From Symbiodinium kawagutii (Eukaryota; Sar; Dinophyceae; Suessiales; Symbiodiniaceae), in the NCBI GenBank assembly GCA_009767595.1, contig VSDK01011733.1, forward strand, positions 320,077 through 384,076: a stretch of 64,000 nucleotides of DNA. Reading direction: 5' to 3'. Within the stretch, counting starts at the first letter, position 1; each line of letters begins with the position of its first letter. The position numbers and the translations under genes are program-made. Positions 22,685-33,181 of this stretch are shown here, piece by piece. Below the pieces are notes generated by a model, which saw nothing but the letters and a program-made list of their open reading frames with translations, searched no databases and was not told the DNA's origin.

Positions 22685-25392
22685 GGTGGTCCTGCTGCCC
22701 CGGCAATAGACCAGGTGCTCATGTCTGTCAGACATGCCACGGTTGCCCATCATAGACCATAGATGTTGGGGTATAGATGGGTATAGTATCCTGTTCTCAA
22801 ACGCCGTCAGCGACCCATGACCAATGCTCAGCAATGTCATCAACGCACATGGGACGTTATTACTCTTGTCTATTGTCATCATTTACTATCCCATCATCAG
22901 CCACCCCAATCTTGACAGTGCTTGGTGGATCAACGCCACAAGTGCTAAAACCCTTTGTGACAGGCCCTTGATGCGGGTCAAGCGCTACACAACTGCTCCT
23001 TTTTCGAGGAATGGCTCACGCGTTGCTGCGCTGGGGCGTTGGGTTTGCTGGCTTTGCTCGCCACCATCAAAGTTAAGAAGATCCATCAAATTATGAGCCA
23101 GGACATCTCAGCAAAACGGTGGCCTCATATATGTGCCACTGGTCGGTAGCCATATACATACATGTATATAAAATACATATATATATATATATATATAGAT
23201 TTGAATATATATATATATATATATATTTGTCGTGTTGTTTCCATTGGCTTCATTCTCGGCAACTACTGTTGATGAGAGTTTGTCACTCGAGCCCAGAATT
23301 GTTATTTATTGGCGATTGTGGCTTTTTCTTGGCAATCAATTATGAACAGCCGGCAGCGAGTAAGCGTTGCTCAGATGTTGCCAATATCCAATGATCAATG
23401 ACTAATGATAGGTTGCGATTCCTCCATCGTAAAACGGCCAGTCATTGTAATGTACGGTATTTGATAATGGTCAATCAATCAGCTGGTAACTATGACTATC
23501 ACTCATATATCAGCCTTGAATGATCAATGATAGCAATCCGTTATATAAAAGTGTTGTGGCAACGTCTGGCATTTTTCCTGCAACTTGTTTTTCAGCAATG
23601 GCAAACTGATAGTTCTTCTGATAGCGAACAAAGTTGACACACAGCAGCTATCACTATTGCATCAAGGATCAGCCAGGGCCCAAGTGTTGCCACTTGCTTC
23701 CCACATTATCAGCCATCAGCAGTCAATGTTCAATCCATCAGCGTCAGTGCCTGGTAAGGTTCATATGTGTTTGAATGATCAATCTACGACTGTATCAGAA
23801 ATGCATCACATACCAGCCATTACCGTGGTCAACTCTTGGGCGTGATTGATCTCCATTTCTATCATGAAAAGCTCGAAGATCAAAACTGACTAACTGTCGC
23901 ACCTACATGTTGTAATTACCGCTGCTTGATCTCGCCTTTACTGTAGATGCAACTTGGTGGCTATCTGTAAGTAGCATTTGTCTTAGTTACCAATAGTCAG
24001 TGATCATTAGTACTCCATGCTCTTATGACCGTTCATGGCTATCCATAGCATCTATGACTGCGGTACTATCCAGCAAATACATGAATCATCATTTTTTGGC
24101 CATCAAACCTAGCAATGATAAAGCCATCCGAGCCATGACTGTTACAAACATTCTCAACCATAATCACTAAGTTGGTCAATGGGAAGATCTAGAGGAAAAC
24201 AGTGTTTTTGCCAGCAATTCAGAAGGGATTCTATAGATTTTCCATTTTCAGTGACCATTGTCACAGCTACAGATTTGTGTAGATTTTAGCCAGCAATAGA
24301 TTTTCCATTTTTCCATTTTATAGATTTTAACTATTTTCCCATCAACCCGGCTCTTTCAGTGACCATTTTCCTCGGCAGGATCTTGCTTTGATGTCCAGCC
24401 ATAGTGGAAAGGCAGCACAGGCGGGCTGCACGTGATCACGACAGGGTCATTCATCCTTCTTTCATCATTGCTAAACGTTTATCTGGTGGTTTCTCAAGTC
24501 ATAGGGGGCCCCCCAAATCATCTATGATTAATCATGACTGAATCCTTATAAGTAATAAACCAACCATTTTTAGGGGTTCCCTATTTTCAGAAACACCCAT
24601 ACATTTTGTTTCTGAAAAACGTGTTTCTTGATGGTTACTGATGGTTCATGATCATCTCTTTTCTTGATGGTGGCAATGCCATGCTAGGCTGACAGCCCTC
24701 CGACATGCATGCCAACAATGTTGAAATTTACATTCGATCGATGGCGGACAATTGTTGTAAATGATGATGGTCAGGCCGATCTACTTTTTCGATGATGATT
24801 TCAATGCCTGTAGATGTAGAATGATGTAGATAGATTCGCGGATAGACACGATATGCAGGTGCATAGGACATGGATGCCCGGCCACCTACAACAATCCACA
24901 ATGAAATGGAGATAAAATTACATGCCGATAGATAGGAGATAGCTAGACATGAATAGGGATGGGCCAACAACCAGAAATAAGGAGCAATGAGAACGACAAT
25001 TGGAAGTCCTCAGCGGCACCATAGCAAGCACTTGTATGTTGGGTAACTTGTTGATGATTCTTGTTGCTGGACGGCTTCGGCAGGTAAGGGGTGATGCCGG
25101 TCAACACCAAGCAACAGACAACGACTAACCATTGCAATGGTTGCTTACTAGGCACCTGTACATCCAGAACGGGTTGTGATCATGCCTGCAGCAGTGGTAG
25201 ATCCAGCCCACAATAAGCCAGTATATGGTAATTTGCCAGCTATGGGTCACTGTTGAAACAGGGGACCGCTTATTAGAGCTGGATCTCGCATTAACCATCA
25301 AGTAGCCATCAGTTCAGGATCATGAACCGTTCAGTGGCCATAGAATTGATATCAATGGCGAATTCATATAGTATTCATTGGCCATCATTGAC

Positions 25393-25394
<2 letters not shown>
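22685..25394. other. Long gene-poor stretch
   Basis: (TA)n tracts lie at about 23,171-23,227. Family-1 foldback copy 2 is at 24,485. The rest is ATCAGC/AACCATCA-type low-complexity DNA with short frames on both strands. No supported exon. Confidence 0.45.
24485..24602. repeat. Foldback (MITE-like) element, family 1, copy 2
   Basis: The left arm GGTGGTTTCTCAAG is followed by AGGGGGCCCCCCAAATCAT. The right arm ends GGGGTTCCCTATTTTCAG and AAACACCCAT. The interior ATAAACCAACCATTT is also in copy 3 at 60.8 kb. Confidence 0.75.

Positions 25395-25442
<48 letters not shown>
25395..25442. repeat. (ATC)n microsatellite, about 48 bp
   Basis: Pure ATC units, located immediately upstream of the exon at 25,460. 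Confidence 0.95.
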
Positions 25443-25459
25443 CCAGGAGATCACCGCAG

Positions 25460-25663
25460 ATCTTCAACTTTTGGACGTCCTGGGCCCCCGGGCGAATCAC
25501 CGGGGCATCCGCCGCGACGCCATCGCAGGACTTCGCGGACCGCATCGCCACGCTGCCGGCGGCCTCGGCCAAGCACAAGGTCATCAAGGACGCGCAGCAT
25601 GAGAACGCCGTGGACTGTGGGAAGCTGAGACGGGAACGCCGTGGATCGCAGCGAAGCACCCCG
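25460..25663 (+). CDS. Probable exon, unidentified
   Basis: It lies between a CACCGCAG acceptor-like site and an ACCCCG|GTGAGT donor: 204 nt, exactly 68 codons. The frame reads IFNFWTSWAPGRITGASAAT, PSQDFADRIATLPAASAKHK and VIKDAQHENAVDCGKLRRER. Nearly every codon ends in G or C. This is one of the best-supported exons of the window. No family is recognised. A microsatellite sits directly in the upstream intron. Confidence 0.55.
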
Positions 25664-25848
25664 GTGAGTTGGTGCCGGTTTCGAAGCATGGGGGGTTCAC
25701 CAAGGTCACCGGTTCACCCTGTGGGTAACTAAGGTGACTAAGGTGATGGACAATTGCCAACTATTTCGTGAGAATAATGTTCAAAACGTTCACGTTTCAT
25801 GTTCTTCCAGCTGAGTAGATATTATTCCAGTGATATCCAACCAATCAG

Positions 25849-25949
25849 CTTGCCGGTCCTGTTGAGCTGTGGTGCCGAGGCATGGCTAGCCTCCTCCAGC
25901 AGCTTGGCGGGGTGGAGCTGGGGATCAAGGCCAACGAACAAATGGCTAG
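25849..25949 (+). CDS. Probable exon, unidentified
   Basis: It follows ATCAG and ends at a GCTAG|GTGAAC donor. The frame reads LAGPVELWCRGMASLLQQLG, then GVELGIKANEQMAR. G/C-ending codons prevail. It lies on the same strand as the exon ending at 25,663, with about 185 bp between, so both may belong to one gene. The family is not recognised. Confidence 0.5.
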
Positions 25950-26917
25950 GTGAACATCCCAACGGCGGTAAGTTCATTTTTGGGATGCTTAACGGTTAGG
26001 ATGGTTAGTCGTATGTCAATGGTTGGTGAATGGTTGGTTAATGGTTGATCAATGGTCAATCATTTTGCTAGTTTATGGTCTTAATGCTTAGTTGATCGTT
26101 GGTTCCTTGGTTAATTGATAGTTTATGACGGTCAATGCCCGTTATAGTTGTGACTCGAAGGTCCATAAAACATAAACCACCCTGGGGTATGGGCTTCGAT
26201 TGCGTTCGATTTCGTGAAAGCGACCAGTCGAGAAAAAAGAGGAAAAAAGGGCCGCCAGTTCCTTTGAAGGAAAATATGTGTCATAACATTGGTCACAGTG
26301 GACGCAGGGAATTCCCTCAGCCTGATACAATGCATCTTTGTGGCACCTCCGACCAACACCGGTGCTCAGGCACATCAATAAATGAGCATGGTTACACTGA
26401 TTAAGTTGGCTGGCCATCATCCTGTTGCAGTTGGCTGGCCATCATCCTGTTGCCCCCTGCCCTTTGACGATTGAGTTGGCGTACTGAACCGATCACATCC
26501 CGCTTTGTGGTCAAAGATTGGGAGTCATGAAAAAATCAGTGGACACGGATTCACAGAATTTACACGGAGGAGGGAAAGGTTGCTCTGCAGCCCTTTCAAG
26601 TTTTATGTTTCCCCTGCATGCAGATCTCAGTTTTGAACTCTAAGTCTTCAGTCCTTACCCACCATTATGCAAAGACATGTTGATGCCCTCGTTTACTTGT
26701 GGGTCTAGAAGCTACATCATACGTTCTACAATGTTCTACACATTCGCAAAAAACAGTGCAATTTAGCTGTGAGCTGATTCACTTATTAAAAAATAGCCTC
26801 AGACGGTGGAAAACATCCTATTTCCCCTCTCTCCCTCGCACATAAACATATGCATAATGTGCTACATCGCACACGAAATGTGACATATTTGCTCCCAGTT
26901 GCCATGTTCATAGGATC

Positions 26918-27025
26918 ATGGGCGACCGTTACATCATCACCGAGGATGGCTCCAGAAGCAGCTGCCGGAATGTTGGGTTTGCTGCTGGTGGGGTCCTCAG
27001 CATGCCCTCAGATGAGGATCTATAG
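26918..27025 (+). CDS. Short coding island, unidentified
   Basis: After a TTCATAG acceptor-like site the frame reads MGDRYIITEDGSRSSCRNVG, then FAAGGVLSMPSDEDL, to TAG at 27,023. It is too short to assign; an alternative + frame is also open. It could be a terminal exon of the preceding gene. Confidence 0.3.
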   Translation: MGDRYIITEDGSRSSCRNVGFAAGGVLSMPSDEDL

Positions 27026-27071
27026 GACCTATCAGTCTAGGGAGTACTATGGATGAGCCATTTTCCATGAT

Positions 27072-27215
27072 GGTTGTGCAGGTGGGGCCCCCCAGTTATG
27101 AGTTAGTAGAGAGGCAGTTTCACATCATTTGAGTATAGTTGTATCTGAGATAATTTGTAGTTACCCTAGTCATACACAAACTTTGGGAACTCAGGGGCCC
27201 CACCTTGTGCAAAAA
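27072..27215. repeat. Foldback element, family 5
   Basis: The left arm GTTGTGCAGGTGGGGCCCCC pairs with the right arm GGGGCCCCACCTTGTGCAA, around about 95 bp of unrelated sequence. No frame. Confidence 0.65.
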
Positions 27216-27409
27216 CCAACTCAACAGTTGGTGATGAATCGGTATATTGACACTAGCGAACACAAGCCATTGAGGGTGGATCCAGCTGCCAGTATACCTT
27301 TGGTAGTTTGGCCATCAGTAGCTTGCGATTTGCAATCAAGAAGAAATGTGATCAACACATGGATCTACTAATGAACATGAACCCATCCGACAGACCATAG
27401 TTGTTGTTG

Positions 27410-28110
27410 GATCCGAAGCTAAGTAAGATGATGTGACTTCAAACATCCCGAAACTATGACGAGCTTCGATGGATTACTGGGGGCAGTGGTCAAGCCAACA
27501 TGCAGCTGTTGCTTGATGATCCCGGGGACTTGCAAACCTTGTAGGGATGTGGGATGATATGGGTTCGGGCCACTAGTTCCCCCGAAGCCAACAGAGATCA
27601 AGGGCGAGGCCACACATTTTTAGGGAGTGCCCAGCCGCTTGGGGTTGACCATGGAACCTGATGGAGCCGTTGAAGGGTGAGCGCCTGCAGCCAAGAACCT
27701 GGTACCCCAAGCACTTTCGTATGGTCATAAACTTCAACCACTTGGCAATCGATGAATAGGAACAAGTTGCTGAGAGTTGGGTAGTTGTGAACATCCCCAA
27801 GTTGGTTACCTATTCCTTCCATTTTGATGTGCCGGTGCTTGATGTATTCATCATCGCTCATATCCGGTTCAGCTTTCCATAGCGCACCTTAATTGGCGGG
27901 CACCAATCCCTTGCATGTGCCGGGGTATAGTTCCAACATCTCGGGCGTTGACGCTTTGCTTCTGCTTGTTGGCTCCAGTGATGGGTGTTCTTGGCATGCG
28001 TTCCAACTGTTCAAAACTACTAACCTCAAGGTTGGTTTTGGCAACAGATTTCATTTGGTATCGCCCAAGTTGTTCAACTTGGTTCCTCATCCATGAACTG
28101 TGTCCACAAG
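27410..28110 (-). other. Unassigned region with minus-strand open frames
   Basis: Minus frames contain plausible protein pieces such as ALWKAEPDMSDDEYIKHRHI, GNQLGDVHNYPTLSNLFLFI and VASPLISVGFGGTSGPNPYH, in more than one frame, with a GT donor-like site after KMEGI (about 27,822). This could be a decayed gene or exons of a minus-strand gene facing the LRR gene. I cannot name it. Confidence 0.25.
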
Positions 28111-28193
28111 ACTCGTCAATGATATCAGGCCATCGTTCGGGGTAGCTCAAGGTGTGCACTTTCGTTTGTTTCGACTGCCCACAGCACACCAGC

Positions 28194-29906
28194 ATGATGA
28201 CTCTCAGACGAGGGCAGCGCACTCGCCGGCTTCGCGCTTGCGTGGCGCTCGCAAGTTGGTGTGCGTTGTGCAGTGGATTCCAAGGGATTTGTATGACCAA
28301 CCCGGGCATGATCAAGTTCAAGGAGAAGGTGTTTCTGGTTCGAAAGCATTTGAAGTGGCCCGTCATTCGGGAAAGCTGGACGATTCCGGGCTCCGTGACT
28401 CACATTGGAAAACGTGCCTTTGTTTGGTTTGATGCAGTGGGGAGCTTGACGATTCCAAGCTCAGTTACTCAGATTGGGGCTGAAGCTTTTTCTTATTGCT
28501 ACAATTTGAAGAGCTTGACCATTCCAGATTTTCCAAACTCCGTGATGCACATTGGGAATGGTGCCTTTCGTGATTGCACTTCCTTGGAGAGCTTGACGGT
28601 GGCAGAGTCTGGGGGTGACTTTGGGGAGCAGGCATTGAAGAGCTTTAGGGTTACAACCCCCGTGACGTTTGTAGGGGAGGATGCTTTTCGAGATTGCCGG
28701 TCCCTGAAGAAGGCAACGATCCCAAGCTCTGTGACAAACATTGGGGCTAGAGCCTTTTTTCGTTGCTCCAAATTGAAGAGCTTAACAATTCCAGACTCTG
28801 TGACTCAGATTGGGGTACAGGCATTTTCTCTTTGCAAGTCATTGAAGAGCTTGACGCTTCCAGACTCTGTGACTCAAATTGGGGACGGGGCATTTTCTTG
28901 CTGCACTTCATTGAAGAGCCTGACAATTCCAGACTCTGTGACTCAAATTGGGTACTCGGCATTTTCTGGTTGCACTTCGTTGAAGAGCCTGACAATTCCA
29001 GACTCTGTGACTCACATTCGTGCCTTTGGTGGTTGCACTTTGTTGGAGAGCCTGACGCTTCCAGGCTCTGTGACTCACATTGGAGACTGGGCATTTGACA
29101 ACTGCACTTCATTGAAGAGCTTGACAATTCCAAACTCTGTGACCCACATTGGAACCCAGGCATTTTCTGATTGCACTTCGTTGAAGAGCCTGACAATTCC
29201 AGACTCCGTGACTCACATTGGGGACTTGGCATTTTTTGGTTGCGCTGCATTGGAGAGCCTGACAATTCCAGACTCTGTGACTCACATTGGGAATTGGACA
29301 TTTCGTGGTTGCACATCGTTGAAGAGCTTGACGATTCCAGATTCTGTGACTCACATTGGAACCCAGGCATTTTCTGATTGCACTTCGTTGAAGAGCCTGA
29401 CAATTCCAGACTCCGTGACTCACATTGGGGACTGGGCATTTTCTGGTTGTGCTGCATTGGAGAGCTTGACAATTCCAGACTCTGTGATTCACATTGGGGA
29501 CCTGGCATTTCACAACTGCACTTCATTGAAGAGCGTGACGATTCCAGACTCCGTGACTCACGTTGGAAATTGGACATTTTTTCGTTGCACATCATTGAAT
29601 AACTTGACGATTGGAAACTCCGTGACTCACATTGGGTTAATGGCGTTTTCTGGCTGCACTTCACTGAAGAGCTTGACGCTGCCAGACTCTGTTACTCACA
29701 TCGCGGACTGTGCCTTTGATGGGTGCACTTCGTTGGAGAACTTGACCATTCCAGACTCTGTCACTTACATTGGGTCTGACATTTTTTATGATTGCCTTTC
29801 ATTGAAGAACGTGAGTGCTCCAAGCTCGGTGACTTATATTGGAGAGCAGTGGGAGTGGCCTGGACGCTGTTGTCCACTACCTGCGACAAAGAGCAGCATG
29901 TCTTGA
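28194..29906 (+). CDS. Secreted BspA-like leucine-rich-repeat protein
   Basis: The frame opens earlier with GTG, but the ATG at 28,194/28,197 gives a classical signal peptide: MMTLRRGQRTRRLRACVALA, then SWCALCSGF. The protein is then about 22 units of 23 residues of the type SLTIPDSVTHIGDWAFSGCT, the BspA/LRR_5 consensus. Unit 4 is degenerate. Units 12-14 and 15-17 are a recent 207-bp duplication (29,151 against 29,358, nearly identical). LRR_5 proteins are usually extracellular adhesion or recognition proteins. The last 20 codons after YIGEQ (WEWPGRCCPLPATKSSMS) break the repeat and probably read into an intron, so the 3' end may be incomplete. The third-position purity and repeat period (69 bp, a multiple of 3) also create long antisense frames, which I disregard. 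Confidence 0.85.
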   Translation: MMTLRRGQRTRRLRACVALASWCALCSGFQGICMTNPGMIKFKEKVFLVRKHLKWPVIRESWTIPGSVTHIGKRAFVWFDAVGSLTIPSSVTQIGAEAFSYCYNLKSLTIPDFPNSVMHIGNGAFRDCTSLESLTVAESGGDFGEQALKSFRVTTPVTFVGEDAFRDCRSLKKATIPSSVTNIGARAFFRCSKLKSLTIPDSVTQIGVQAFSLCKSLKSLTLPDSVTQIGDGAFSCCTSLKSLTIPDSVTQIGYSAFSGCTSLKSLTIPDSVTHIRAFGGCTLLESLTLPGSVTHIGDWAFDNCTSLKSLTIPNSVTHIGTQAFSDCTSLKSLTIPDSVTHIGDLAFFGCAALESLTIPDSVTHIGNWTFRGCTSLKSLTIPDSVTHIGTQAFSDCTSLKSLTIPDSVTHIGDWAFSGCAALESLTIPDSVIHIGDLAFHNCTSLKSVTIPDSVTHVGNWTFFRCTSLNNLTIGNSVTHIGLMAFSGCTSLKSLTLPDSVTHIADCAFDGCTSLENLTIPDSVTYIGSDIFYDCLSLKNVSAPSSVTYIGEQWEWPGRCCPLPATKSSMS

Positions 29907-31239
29907 TGCATCTCGCCCGCACTAGTTCCAGCTGGAACATGAATGGCGCGAACATTGCCACTGCGACAGGCTTCGCGTGATGCAGCAAAAGGTTTCCGGG
30001 GCGTCTCGCACGAACATGATTAATAGTAATTGATGACGATGATGAATGATGCAGAACGGTCAATAGTGGGTGATTACGGGGGACTGACAATAGCCCACAA
30101 CAACCAACAATGATATGGGAAGGTTCCGGCTGGTTACAACTATTGGGTTCGATATAATACGATATCTGAAATCGGTTGGGCTGGGGCATGATACGGGTAC
30201 TTTAGTTGGTTCCCATGTTGAATTCTGGAATTCCGCCCCGTATGAGGGTACTTTTAGGTATTATGTGTCGTGGCTTGCTTGGAGCTCTTATCCCAAGATC
30301 ATACAGTCCGAAACTAGTACAATAATTAAACTTAACTCAATTCAATTGAAAATAATTGAATTCAGTCCGTCCCAGGTCTAGACTGGAAGGTGGGAACCTC
30401 CGGTTTTCAATTTCAAAAATTAGAAGTTTTTGTTTTTAATTTTCCTTGAAATAACGAAAAAGTAAAAACACATGATACTTGATTGAATTGTTGTGCTTTG
30501 CTAAAACTATTTCATAACGGAAATTAGCTAAATGAACAGATCAAAACCAATTGATTGTTTTGATGGTTTAAAGTTTTTTTAATTATAAAAATTAGGCTTG
30601 AATAGATTAATTGAGAAATCAATGACCGTCTAAGGTTTTTGGCCTGTTCAATTGAAAATCGATGACAGTCCAACGTTTTTAGCCCTATTAAGTTAAACGT
30701 CATTGACAGTCCAACGTTTTTCGCCCTATTCGGTTAAGCATCATTGACAGTCCACCGCTTTTGTTTGTCTTATTTAATGAAAAACATGGGAAATTCAAGG
30801 CCCCTTGCCATATTTTTTGGAAATCATTGACAGTTCAATGTTTTCTTTAAATCCGATTTTTGAAAAAAACATCAATGACAGTCCTAGGTTGTTCTTGGCA
30901 CTATTTCCTGGCAGTCCAACGTTTTCTGTTCCATTGAATTTAAGACTATCCAAAATTCAAGTTTTTTGGCTTTATTCAATTACAAAAACATTGAACATCT
31001 AAGTTTTCGTTTTTTTTTGGTCCCATTTCTCTCAAAACCGATGACAGTCCGAAATCCAGTGATTTTCGTCTTGTTTCTTCAAAAACCAATGGCAGTCCAA
31101 CTTTTTTTGATTTAAGAGTACTAGAAATACGGCAAGACTCCATGGTTTGCCCAGATGCACAAAACCTGCCCAGAAGTTAGTCTTGTCAACTGTTCAAAAC
31201 CCTGGGCAGGCCCGTTGTTTTGAATCTCTGAGAATCAAG
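29907..31239. other. AT-rich, satellite-like region left of the copia element
   Basis: From about 30,300 the composition shifts to AT-rich. At 30,364-30,403 is a GC core, TCCGTCCCAGGTCTAGACTG then GGGAACCTCCG, repeated at 42.2 kb. From about 30,610 to 31,110 the motif ATTGACAGTCCAACGTTTTT recurs about eight times with decay at about 60-bp spacing. No gene. Confidence 0.6.
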
Positions 31240-31280
31240 AAACCCCAAGCCCTAAACCCTAAAACGCGAAAACCCTAAAC
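31240..31280. repeat. Interstitial telomeric repeats, left part
   Basis: Degenerate AAACCCT units (CCCTAAACCCTAAAAC, AAAACCCTAAAC) directly abut the copia element. The array continues on the other side of the insertion at 41,684. Confidence 0.85.
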
Positions 31281-33161
31281 TGTGGAGCTTCAAATCTTTA
31301 ATTATAAGATCGCCACTCCTTGATTTCAGCTTTCTTTTTCGCACCTTGAGCCAAAGAGCCGGTTCGGCTTCTTTGTTAACTTGTTCGTGAAGCAAGCCGC
31401 TATGGCTCAAAAACTTCAACGTGACTTCCTCCAAACTTAGCTTTACAAACTTGGAGTTTCAAAAGAGCTCACATGAATTCCGTTGGTCGAGAATTTCTTT
31501 TCAGTCACACTTCTCAACTTCAACTTGCAAAACGGGATTGAATCAACATTCAAAAGTTGATTTTTGGTTTCGTGGTGGCCGTTAACGGCGGTTCTTCAAA
31601 GGTGATTTTCCGAAGCAAAACGGAACACAACAACAAACTTTCAAATCACCTTTGAACCTTGACCTGTGCAACTGCGATGCCATTCAACATGCAAAACTCG
31701 ATGGCATTCTTCGAAAAACACTTCCTAAAGTTCTGAATTCCTTCTCAACTGTTGCAACCGGCTTTGAAACACTAAAAACGGTGTCGCGACTTCTCAAAAA
31801 CTTTCTTCCGTCAAACTTGGTCCATGCAAAACTGCTTCGATCATTCCGATCGTGTTGAAACTTTGGATTCGATCAGTGCGATCGTCTTGGAACTTGATCC
31901 TTGGCCAACAGTCACCCAAAGCATGACACGAATGCCACTAACAGTGAACGTTGGTGAAGAAATGGATCTGCAAAACATATGCTAGACAACATGCACTCTC
32001 TGCACTGCACATGTTGCATCTCTCTTGAATTGCAAGGCTGATCATTTCGATCAGTCGACTTTCGGTGCCCCATTCTCTAAACACACAAGGCACGGCTGGT
32101 ACTGTCGCAATGGCACATCCTTGACTGCTAAATCACAAGTCTTTGTCGAGTGCAGGACTCCGGCACCATCCAAATAGATTGGAAAACCTGTCAAAATCTG
32201 CTCAAGACAACTGCATGCAATGAATCGTGAACATTTGGCACGATGAACTTCAAATGCCTTCTGTACATGCGAACAGTCCACATGAATCTTGGCTCCATTG
32301 CCAATCTTGAACAACGGTGCTCCCTCAGGGCAGATACGAACTCTTCTACCATTCTGGTCAGTGAATGGTTGGTGCACCTGTGCCGTCCCTGGCGGTCCAT
32401 ACAACTCACTCAAGTCCACATTCTCTAAGGTGGGAACCGTGGATGCTTTTGCCTTGGCCTTAGACTTAGGTGCAGGCATTGCCTCAACGATCCTCCAGCA
32501 CTCTGCACTTGAATCAGCGCTGGCTGCGCTGCTCTCTCGGGACTTCTTTGAAATCGTGTTGGGACAGCTATCACTGCTTGCTTCGGAGTCAGTGAATCCA
32601 GGAGAAGGCAAAGGTCGGAGAGGACGAGGGCGAGAAAGGAAGTAGCTCATCCACTCACACTAAAAAGAAAAATGTCTATGCAAAAAATGTGGTTTCAACT
32701 TGACTGCATGCAACTCAAACTGTACGAGCTAACTTGGACTGAATGCTTTCAAATGATCCTACGGCATGATTCAAATGTCAACCTATCCAAGCTAATCTCT
32801 GAAAGCTCTGCAACTAAAGGTCCGGACTGCATACCTAAATTCCATCTGTGCACAAACTTGCTTGACATGTCTGTTTCTCAACTTTGGGCCCCTGACGGCA
32901 AACTGGCGTGGACACGATCAAACAGATCAACTCAAACTATAAAGATTGCTCTTCGAATCACTGCAAACGGTGCTCTCGGTCCAAAGAAACAATCTCACAC
33001 TGATTTCCCGATTTTCGGGGAAAAATCGCCAGCTGTTTACCTAGCTCACATACGGCTTGTGCAGCAATCGTTTACCTAGCTTGGCTATGGTCAAAGATTC
33101 TACTACACTACTGGGCATTTCACGCCATCTCTCTCTATGAACCGGGTTATGGTTCTCCACA
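31281..33161 (-). repeat. Copia 3' LTR (left copy)
   Basis: 1,881 bp. In element orientation this is the downstream LTR. Differences from the right LTR were seen at 31,300, 33,125 and 33,141. It contains a copy of the LTR-borne 199-codon frame (32,051-32,650). Confidence 0.97.
32051..32650 (-). CDS. LTR-borne open reading frame, 199 aa (3' LTR copy)
   Basis: The frame is in the element's sense orientation and identical to that in the other LTR (40,573-41,172). It starts with ATG at 32,650 (MSYFLSRPRPLRPLPSP). It has a Ser/Ala-rich acidic segment, a Lys/Ala stretch (KSKAKAKAS), then a C-terminal half with several Cys and His: DCSHVQKAFEVHRAKC, then HSTKTCDLAVK and PCLVC. The last part resembles a small zinc-binding treble clef of the type HxxxxCx(n)RxxxPCxxC. 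Function unknown. As a 3' LTR copy it would probably not be translated unless downstream of a promoter. Confidence 0.6.
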   Translation of the reverse strand: MSYFLSRPRPLRPLPSPGFTDSEASSDSCPNTISKKSRESSAASADSSAECWRIVEAMPAPKSKAKAKASTVPTLENVDLSELYGPPGTAQVHQPFTDQNGRRVRICPEGAPLFKIGNGAKIHVDCSHVQKAFEVHRAKCSRFIACSCLEQILTGFPIYLDGAGVLHSTKTCDLAVKDVPLRQYQPCLVCLENGAPKVD

Positions 33162-33168
33162 CCCCTCT
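33162..33168 (-). other. Polypurine tract of the copia element
   Basis: On the minus strand AGAGGGG lies immediately upstream of the 3' LTR start TGTGGAG. This is where plus-strand DNA synthesis is expected to be primed. Confidence 0.75.
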
Positions 33169-33181
33169 GTGGCGTGAAATC

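Noticed and set aside
28747-29664. 305-codon minus-strand frame and related frames across the LRR gene
   Set aside because: The 69-bp repeat unit is a multiple of three and has no stop in this antisense frame; the + frame matches the BspA/LRR_5 consensus.
28400-29850. CRISPR-like regular array
   Set aside because: The regular 69-bp units are coding LRR repeats in a eukaryotic gene, without spacers.
30115-30381. 88-codon + frame
   Set aside because: AT-rich region with no coding bias or domain; it ends in the repeated GC core.
32289-32645. 118-codon + frame in the LTR
   Set aside because: Antisense shadow of the 199-codon LTR frame.
32672-33079. 135-codon + strand frame in both LTRs
   Set aside because: Opposite to the element's sense, no recognisable composition; present twice only because the LTR is.
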